A stretch of 58,178 nt of DNA, from the NCBI GenBank assembly GCA_017399145.1, contig JAFQEG010000012.1:1-58178 (forward strand), read 5' to 3'. Shown here piece by piece: positions 52,774-58,178 of this stretch (positions are counted from its first letter, which is position 1; each line of letters starts with the position of its first letter). The stretch comes from Clostridia bacterium. GTDB taxonomy: Bacteria > Bacillota > Clostridia > Oscillospirales > CAG-272. Both the position numbers and the translations under genes were made by a program. The notes beneath the pieces were generated by a model. That model saw nothing but the letters and a program-made list of their open reading frames with translations. It ran no database searches and was not told the DNA's origin.

Positions 52774-53220
52774 ATGAAAAGAATACTAAAAAAAACATGT
52801 ATACTTGGATTGACTTCAATCACGAGCGCTATGGTGATTTTTATTCTCACCTGCATTGCTTATATTTTGTTTGCATTCTCAGATAATGCAAACGGAATTG
52901 GAGTGTCAATAGTTGTTCCAATTATTGTTTTCAATATATACCTGATCAGTGCTTTTGCGTTTTTTCTAAAGATAAATTTTAAGTTTTATTCGATATACGC
53001 AGTTTTACACTTGCTGTTAACAACGGCAATGTGGTTTTTGCTCTTTTTCTATTTATCGCATTGGTTTATTTCTTTGTTTAATGTTTCAGAAACAGGTGAC
53101 GTAGGTGGAATTATAGTTTTATTTACAATAATACCCATTTTAGCAGAACTTGTGTTAGCCACTATTGCTTTTATAGTAATTAAGATAGTTGTCAAGAGTA
53201 AAAACGTGAAGACAGGGTGA
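52774..53220 (+). CDS. 148-aa four-helix membrane protein (intact copy)
   Basis: ATG 52774 follows CGAGGAGG at good distance. The protein has four hydrophobic segments (about residues 13-34, 43-62, 73-95 and 118-140) and ends VKSKNVKTG. The intact 8-A run near codon 7 distinguishes it from the frameshifted copy at 50882. No family recognised. It is flanked on both sides by REP-like repeats and was probably duplicated with them. Confidence 0.75.
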   Translation: MKRILKKTCILGLTSITSAMVIFILTCIAYILFAFSDNANGIGVSIVVPIIVFNIYLISAFAFFLKINFKFYSIYAVLHLLLTTAMWFLLFFYLSHWFISLFNVSETGDVGGIIVLFTIIPILAELVLATIAFIVIKIVVKSKNVKTG

Positions 53221-53259
53221 AGACAGGCGAACTTTCTCTCCAAAGGGCTGACAATTAAT

Positions 53260-53308
53260 TAACTAAAAAAGGGACAAGGGTGCCCTTCGGCACCCTTGTC
53301 TCGACAAA
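53260..53308. repeat. REP-like copy after the intact membrane gene
   Basis: GGGACAAGGGTGCC...GGCACCCTTGTC, the same hairpin that follows the broken copy at 51370-51402, here with a TTCG loop (CCCTTCGGC). Confidence 0.7.
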
Positions 53309-53323
53309 TATAAAAAAACGATA

Positions 53324-53362
53324 AAAAAATACAAGAATGTCTGCTGACACTCTTGTATTTTT
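53324..53362. terminator. terminator downstream of the epimerase gene
   Basis: AAAAATACAAGA pairs with TCTTGTATTTTT (53351-53362) around a 14-nt loop, flanked by A- and T-runs. It ends the leftward gene that stops at 53366. Confidence 0.8.
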
Positions 53363-53365
53363 TGT

Positions 53366-55225
53366 TTATCTTCTATCAATTTTATATGTAGGCACAAGCT
53401 CCTTTACAAGGTCCTTCATTTTCTCGCTCTCGGCATAAGCCTCGTTGTATAGCTTATCAAGAGTTTCGAATAGCTTCTTGTCATCAATTTCAAGGGGCTT
53501 ACCAATGCTAATTCTATTGTTAGAGGTCTTAGTAAGTCCTTCCTCTGCCATGAGCCTTTCCTCATAGAGCTTTTCACCGGGACGAAGACCTGTAACCTTA
53601 ATTTCAATATCCTTGTGGGGCTCAAGACCTGATAGCTTAATAAGGTTTACTGCAAGGTCGTAAATTCTAACCTGCTCACCCATATCAAGAACGAAAATCT
53701 CTCCACCGTTAGCCTGTGCACCAGCTTGTAGAACAAGGCTAACTGCCTCAGGAATTGTCATAAAGTAACGAATAATATCCTTGTGAGTTACAGTAACAGG
53801 CCCACCCTCTTCAATTTGCTTTTTGAATAGTGGAATAACAGAGCCGTTTGAGCCAAGCACATTGCCAAATCTAACTGCCACAAAGCAGGTTTTTGACCTT
53901 CTTGAATATGCTTGAATAATCATTTCACAAACACGCTTTGTAGCACCCATAATATTAGTAGGATTTACAGCCTTGTCAGTTGAAATTTGTACAAACTTTT
54001 TAACCTCATATTTATCGGCACATTTAACAACCTTGTATGTACCGATAATATTATTTTTAACAGCCTCATTAGGGCTTGTCTCCATAAGAGGCACGTGCTT
54101 GTGGGCAGCTGCATGGAAAACTATGTCAGGACGATATTTTTTGAACACGTCGTCCATTTTTACGCTATCACGAATTGAAGCGATAAGAGTAACCAAATTC
54201 AAATTAGGAAGCTTTCTCTTTAATTCCTGCTCAATGTCATAAGCATTATTTTCATAAATATCAAGAATGATTAGTTGCTTAGGATTATGCTCGGCAATTT
54301 GACGACAAAGCTCACTACCGATTGACCCACCGCCACCTGTAACCAAAACAACCTGGTCCTCAATGTAGCCCATAACCTCGGCTAAGTTAGTTTTTACAGG
54401 GTCACGACCAAGTAGGTCATTTACGTCAACGTTACGAAGTCTTGAAACGGAAATGGCTCCGTCCATCAATTGATAAAGACCGGGAAGTGTTTTAACCTCG
54501 CACTTTGTATCAATACAATAGCTTGTAACTCTCTTAATGGTTTGTGCATTTGCAGAGGGCATTGCAATGAATATTTGTGAAACGTTGTTTTTCTCTGCAA
54601 TTTCCTTTATATCCTCGCATTTTCCAAGGACCTTAACACCTAGAATAAAGGTGCCAATTTTGTTTGGGTCATCATCAACAAATCCAACAGGCTCAAGTGC
54701 GATTTTATCGCTAGAAATAATCTCGCGAAGAATCATACTACCACCCTCGCCGGCACCTACAATAAGAACTCTTTTCTTGTCAGGTGCAATTCTGTATGTA
54801 AGAGTGTGTCTAACAGACCTAAACAGTCTGTATGAAAATACAGCAACTAATGAGAAAATAAAGTTTACAGCAAAGGTTAGAATACACCAGTCAAGCCCTA
54901 TTTTCACACTTGCTTGTTGATTGAATGGCAAAAAGTGAATAATAATCAGTGAGATAAGCAAAAGGAATGATAAAATAAATACCTTCACAATCTCATATAT
55001 GCTTGCGTGTCTAAAGGATGAAGCATATAGCCTTGAAATAACAACGCTTAATGCAATTACTACTGCACCTACAATTAAAGGAATATAGCAGGTAGAAAAG
55101 TAGTTTTCTAGGGTAACGCTATCAACTAAAGCAGTAGCGATAATAGTTGATAGAAAGAAGCTTGTCACAAGCATTGCAATCAAAAGCAATGCCCTGACAA
55201 TAGGATATTGATAGATTCTTTTCAT
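53366..55225 (-). CDS. membrane-bound nucleotide-sugar 4,6-dehydratase/epimerase (CapD/EpsC-like)
   Basis: About 619 aa from the ATG at 55225. Four membrane helices in the first ~130 residues, then two Rossmann units: a CoA-binding-like fold (VLIVGAGEGGSMILREI) and the catalytic short-chain dehydrogenase domain with VLVTGGGGSIGSEL, AAAHKHVPLMETSP and a later catalytic Tyr region. Such enzymes modify UDP-GlcNAc for cell-surface polysaccharide or glycoprotein synthesis. A longer frame from 55315 would use the promoter's -35 as its TTG start, and MAKF (55282) would be leaderless; I prefer 55225 with AGGAG 13 nt upstream, though the spacing is long. Confidence 0.85.
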   Translation of the reverse strand: MKRIYQYPIVRALLLIAMLVTSFFLSTIIATALVDSVTLENYFSTCYIPLIVGAVVIALSVVISRLYASSFRHASIYEIVKVFILSFLLLISLIIIHFLPFNQQASVKIGLDWCILTFAVNFIFSLVAVFSYRLFRSVRHTLTYRIAPDKKRVLIVGAGEGGSMILREIISSDKIALEPVGFVDDDPNKIGTFILGVKVLGKCEDIKEIAEKNNVSQIFIAMPSANAQTIKRVTSYCIDTKCEVKTLPGLYQLMDGAISVSRLRNVDVNDLLGRDPVKTNLAEVMGYIEDQVVLVTGGGGSIGSELCRQIAEHNPKQLIILDIYENNAYDIEQELKRKLPNLNLVTLIASIRDSVKMDDVFKKYRPDIVFHAAAHKHVPLMETSPNEAVKNNIIGTYKVVKCADKYEVKKFVQISTDKAVNPTNIMGATKRVCEMIIQAYSRRSKTCFVAVRFGNVLGSNGSVIPLFKKQIEEGGPVTVTHKDIIRYFMTIPEAVSLVLQAGAQANGGEIFVLDMGEQVRIYDLAVNLIKLSGLEPHKDIEIKVTGLRPGEKLYEERLMAEEGLTKTSNNRISIGKPLEIDDKKLFETLDKLYNEAYAESEKMKDLVKELVPTYKIDRR

Positions 55226-55286
55226 ATACAGTGAAAATCTCCTAATAAAAGTATAAAATTCGAAATTTGCGAATTTTGCCATTTTA

Positions 55287-55315
55287 ATTATACCTAAATT
55301 CAACAAAAATGTCAA
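55287..55315 (-). promoter_or_regulatory. promoter of the epimerase gene
   Basis: On the minus strand TTGACA (55315-55310), 17-nt spacer, TATAAT (55292-55287), a full consensus promoter. Its expected start site is near 55280, right at the ATG of the MAKF frame, which argues against the longest ORF. Confidence 0.85.
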
Positions 55316-55351
55316 TGACTAAAAATAAAATTCACAAAGTTGTAAAAACTC

Positions 55352-55380
55352 TTGCAAAACTAAAAAAAATAGTGTATTAT
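55352..55380 (+). promoter_or_regulatory. ftsZ promoter
   Basis: TTGCAA (55352-55357), 17-nt spacer, TATTAT (55375-55380) preceded by TG, 45 nt before ftsZ. Confidence 0.75.
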
Positions 55381-55424
55381 TATAATGAATAATTATGTAC
55401 ATAACTTATTGGAGGTAAAAAACG

Positions 55425-56531
55425 ATGGCATTCGAATTAGATAATGATTTTGAATCTGGTGTAGATATAAGAGTTTTAGGTGTAGGCGGTGGCGGTAACA
55501 ACGCGGTAAACCGTATGATATCATCAAATATAAAGGGTGTTGAATTTATCGCAATCAACACAGATAGACAAGCCCTATTAAAATCAGGTGCTGCTAAGAA
55601 AATTTGTATCGGTGAGCAAATCACAAGCGGTAAGGGCGCAGGTGCAGACCCAGAAAAGGGTGCTAAGGCGGCAGAGGAAAGTGCTGACGAAATCAAGGAA
55701 GCAATCAAGGGCGCAGATATGGTATTTGTAGCTACCGGTATGGGTGGCGGCACAGGTACAGGTGCAGCACCAGTAGTTGCTAGAATTGCAAGAGAAATGG
55801 GTGTGCTTACGGTTGGTATTGTAACTAAACCATTTAAATTTGAAGGCCCAAGAAGAATGCTTCAGGCAGACCAGGGTATAGCTGAGTTAAAGAAATACGT
55901 TGACTCCTTGGTTGTTATTCCTAACGAAAAGCTAAAGGAAATTTCCGACCAAAAGATTACACTTATGAATGCATTCGGCATTGCCGATGACGTTCTAAAA
56001 CGTGGAGTTAAGAGTATTTCAGACCTTATTAACGTTGCAGGCTTTGTAAACCTTGACTTTGCAGACGTTTCCGCAGTAATGAAGGATGCAGGTATGGCGC
56101 ATATGGGCGTTGGCGAGGCAACAGGCGAGAATAAGGCTGTTGAAGCCGCTAAGATGGCAATTTCTAGCCCACTTCTTGAAACATCTATCAAGGGTGCAGA
56201 TGGTGTGCTTATTAGCATCACGGTTTCCGAGGGCGTTGAGCTTGACGAGGCTGATATTGCATCATCAATGATTACTAATGAGGCAGCTGCTGATGCTAAT
56301 ATTATTTGGGGTGTAAACTTCGACGAAAGCCTTGAGGATACAATAAGGGTAACTATCATCGCTACTGGCTTTAATAAGAAGGCTAGTCCTGTAAAAATCG
56401 GTGATGATGAGGAAATCAATATCGTTGGACCTGGCAAGGTTGATGACGACGAGTCTATTGACGATATCCTTAAAATGATAAATGACAATCGCAGAAGTGC
56501 AAACACTGGCGATTTTGATGACAAATATTAA
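55425..56531 (+). CDS. ftsZ: cell division GTPase FtsZ
   Basis: A 368-aa FtsZ. The N-terminal [13 protein letters not shown] and the tubulin signature [11 protein letters not shown] (about residues 105-115) bind GTP; the T7 loop region ([11 protein letters not shown]-like [11 protein letters not shown]) completes catalysis. It polymerises into the division ring. The gene is away from a dcw cluster, between the epimerase and ribosomal genes. The C-terminal tail is short and its conserved peptide is divergent: [14 protein letters not shown] instead of the usual DIPxFLRxR. AGGAGGT precedes ATG 55425 (as TTGGAGGTAAAA). Confidence 0.97.
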   Translation: MAFELDNDFESGVDIRVLGVGGGGNNAVNRMISSNIKGVEFIAINTDRQALLKSGAAKKICIGEQITSGKGAGADPEKGAKAAEESADEIKEAIKGADMVFVATGMGGGTGTGAAPVVARIAREMGVLTVGIVTKPFKFEGPRRMLQADQGIAELKKYVDSLVVIPNEKLKEISDQKITLMNAFGIADDVLKRGVKSISDLINVAGFVNLDFADVSAVMKDAGMAHMGVGEATGENKAVEAAKMAISSPLLETSIKGADGVLISITVSEGVELDEADIASSMITNEAAADANIIWGVNFDESLEDTIRVTIIATGFNKKASPVKIGDDEEINIVGPGKVDDDESIDDILKMINDNRRSANTGDFDDKY

Positions 56532-56540
56532 TATAAAACT

Positions 56541-56564
56541 GAGCCTTAACATTTGTTGAGGCTC
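56541..56564 (+). other. stem-loop after ftsZ
   Basis: GAGCCTTAAC pairs with GTTGAGGCTC around ATTT, just after the ftsZ stop. The following bases are not T-rich, so it may stabilise or process the mRNA rather than terminate it. The rest of 56532-56690 shows only short AT-rich repeats. Confidence 0.5.
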
Positions 56565-56694
56565 TAGCTATCTAAAAAACGCTTAAAAAAGTCATATTTT
56601 TGTCATGAATGCACAAAAAAGTGCACAAAAAATTTCTAAATCACTAAAAACATTTGTGCAAAAGGGAGAAAAATTCTAACAAAAATTCTTCTGC

Positions 56695-56723
56695 TTGACA
56701 AGAAAAATATGAAATGATATAAT
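56695..56723 (+). promoter_or_regulatory. str operon promoter
   Basis: TTGACA (56695-56700), 17-nt spacer, TATAAT (56718-56723), a perfect consensus promoter. It leaves a leader of about 110 nt before rpsL, long enough for regulation, though no known element is recognised. Confidence 0.92.
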
Positions 56724-56840
56724 ACAACTGTATGTGCCTTGCGATAAGCTATAACTATGCCTATTAAAAAGCACTACATATACAATCGTGCCAATGGCAC
56801 CTGCGTATAAACATTTATTTTTTAAAGAAGGAGGAAGAAG

Positions 56841-57257
56841 ATGCCAACCTTTAATCAGCTCGTTAGACAGGGAAGAAGCAACAAGACTTACAAGTCACAA
56901 ACCCCAGTTCTTCAAACAGGCTTTAACTCTTTGAAGAATAAAGCGATTGATCAAAGCGCACCTCAAAAGAGAGGCGTTTGTACAAAGGTTACAACAACCA
57001 CACCAAAGAAGCCAAACTCAGCTCTTCGTAAGATTGCAAGAGTTAAGCTTACAAATGGTATGGAAGTAACAACCTACATCCCCGGTATTGGTCATAACCT
57101 ACAAGAGCACTCAGTTGTTCTTATCCGTGGTGGTAGAGTACGTGACTTGCCTGGTGTACGTTACCATGTAATCCGTGGTACACTTGACGCACAAGGTGTA
57201 GCAAACCGTAACCAAAGCCGTTCAAAATACGGTGCAAAGAAAGCTAAGAAGAAGTAA
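56841..57257 (+). CDS. rpsL: 30S ribosomal protein S12
   Basis: A 138-aa S12: [12 protein letters not shown] at the start, the [20 protein letters not shown] loop that lines the decoding site, [18 protein letters not shown] and a Lys-rich tail. The Lys in TPKKPNSA that mutates in streptomycin resistance is the wild-type residue. AAGGAGGAAG precedes ATG 56841. It is the first gene of the str operon. Confidence 0.99.
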   Translation: MPTFNQLVRQGRSNKTYKSQTPVLQTGFNSLKNKAIDQSAPQKRGVCTKVTTTTPKKPNSALRKIARVKLTNGMEVTTYIPGIGHNLQEHSVVLIRGGRVRDLPGVRYHVIRGTLDAQGVANRNQSRSKYGAKKAKKK

Positions 57258-57419
57258 TAGTTCGCTTAGCAGGTAAGTAAAGTTAAATTTTTTAATCGTT
57301 CCTAACTTTGATGCTGAAATAAATGTTTATTATGTCAGTGGCAACTTGTTTGGACACGACGGGAGAAATTTCTTTCGAGTACCAATGATATCATATTTTT
57401 AATGAAGGAGGGAAGAACA

Positions 57420-57890
57420 GTGCCTAGAAGAGGTCAAATTTCCAAGAGAACAGTATTACCAGATCCACTTTATGGTTCACAGCTCGTAACAAAGCTCATC
57501 AACAACATCATGCTTGATGGTAAGAAGGGTGTAGCACAAAAGATCGTTTACGACGCATTTAAGATTGTTGAAGAAAAGACTGGTGAGAATGGTCTTGAAA
57601 TGTTTGTGCAGGCTCTTAACAACGTTATGCCAGTTTTGGAGGTTAAGGCTCGCCGTGTAGGTGGCTCTAACTACCAGGTTCCAATGGAAGTAAGAGAAGA
57701 GAGACGTCAAACTCTCGGACTACGTTGGATCACCTTGTACTCAAGAAAACGTGGTGAAAAGACAATGGCAGAGAGACTTGCTGCAGAAATACTTGATGCG
57801 AAGAACAGCATGGGCGGAGCATTCAAGAAGAAAGAAGAAACTCACAGAATGGCTGAAGCTAATAAGGCTTTTGCTCACTACAGATATTAA
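57420..57890 (+). CDS. rpsG: 30S ribosomal protein S7
   Basis: A 156-aa S7 starting [20 protein letters not shown] from GTG 57420, with AAGGAGGGAAG upstream; the longer frame from ATG 57402 runs through this binding site and is rejected. The [16 protein letters not shown] and [12 protein letters not shown] regions are typical. S7 nucleates 16S 3'-domain assembly and contacts E-site tRNA. The 163-nt gap after rpsL contains no obvious terminator. Confidence 0.98.
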   Translation: MPRRGQISKRTVLPDPLYGSQLVTKLINNIMLDGKKGVAQKIVYDAFKIVEEKTGENGLEMFVQALNNVMPVLEVKARRVGGSNYQVPMEVREERRQTLGLRWITLYSRKRGEKTMAERLAAEILDAKNSMGGAFKKKEETHRMAEANKAFAHYRY

Positions 57891-57969
57891 TTGTCGCCCT
57901 TGTGATGACAAGACGTATGCTCAAGCATCCTAGTATGTTCTGAGCGCAAACTTTTGAAAGGATAAACAG

Positions 57970-58178
57970 ATGGCAAGAGAATATTCACTTGAAAATACCC
58001 GTAATATTGGTATTATGGCGCACATTGATGCAGGTAAGACCACTACTACTGAGCGTATTTTGTTTTACACTGGTAAAACACATAAAATAGGTGAAACTCA
58101 CGAAGGTTCTGCTACCATGGACTGGATGGAGCAAGAGCAAGAAAGAGGTATTACAATTACTTCTGCTGCTACAACATG
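57970..58178 (+). CDS. fusA: elongation factor G (5' part, runs off the window)
   Basis: The first 69 codons of [23 protein letters not shown] followed by [11 protein letters not shown] (P-loop) and [11 protein letters not shown] (switch I, Thr), which bind GTP and Mg2+. GAAAGGAT precedes ATG 57970. It translocates tRNAs on the ribosome. Gene order rpsL-rpsG-fusA is the usual str operon. Confidence 0.97.
   Translation, partial: MAREYSLENTRNIGIMAHIDAGKTTTTERILFYTGKTHKIGETHEGSATMDWMEQEQERGITITSAATT

Overview
The window looks like a chromosome segment from a low-GC Gram-positive bacterium of the class Clostridia, probably a gut lineage. The signs are strong AGGAGG-type ribosome binding sites, many near-consensus TTGACA-17-TATAAT promoters, short U-tailed terminators, a sigma/DUF4367 anti-sigma pair, lipoproteins with clostridial-type lipoboxes, and the family assignments of the housekeeping genes. 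The species cannot be named from the sequence alone.

Left chromosomal arm (1-9.7 kb): the end of a small Cys-containing ORF and a 55-aa peptide gene; a ZIP metal transporter on the minus strand; an operon of Nudix hydrolase, DUF523 protein, Cof-type HAD phosphatase, HD-domain protein, an unknown protein and a lipoprotein; a minus-strand pair (FKBP-like lipoprotein and membrane protein); an M14 peptidase; and two tandem SGNH esterases. A dense array of short hairpins (about 9.39-9.68 kb) follows.

Prophage (about 9.72-44.17 kb): an apparently complete, podovirus-like temperate phage integrated at the 3' end of tRNA-His. A 19-bp core is repeated at both ends and is flanked by paired TGYACCTAA arm-type sites. 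Rightward late genes run terminase small and large subunits, portal, scaffold, a small hairpin protein, capsid, adaptor, tail nozzle, fibres, a block of small membrane proteins, a coiled-coil protein and a 2345-aa polyvalent protein. That last protein carries a metallopeptidase motif, an ADP-ribosyltransferase-like domain and a hydrophobic C-terminal region. A leftward early operon converges on it: Cro-like regulator, replisome organizer with an internal iteron-like origin candidate, PcfK/PcfJ-like pair, DUF3102 protein, DUF1064 nuclease and a sigma-like late regulator. Between the two modules is a roughly 300-nt terminator-ended region that looks like a structured RNA. The lysogeny module (repressor, lipoprotein, ImmA peptidase, integrase) lies beside the tRNA. 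In the excised circle the integrase would run directly across attP into the late operon.

Right chromosomal arm (44.2-58.2 kb): a tRNA Gly-Arg-His operon (minus), a secreted C39-like protein that lacks its catalytic Cys and His, ligA and cca, an ECF sigma/anti-sigma pair, and a repeat-rich island (50.8-53.3 kb) with REP-like palindromes, a duplicated membrane-protein gene (one copy frameshifted in a poly-A run) and another broken gene. Then come a membrane-bound nucleotide-sugar dehydratase/epimerase, ftsZ, and the start of the str operon (rpsL, rpsG, fusA).
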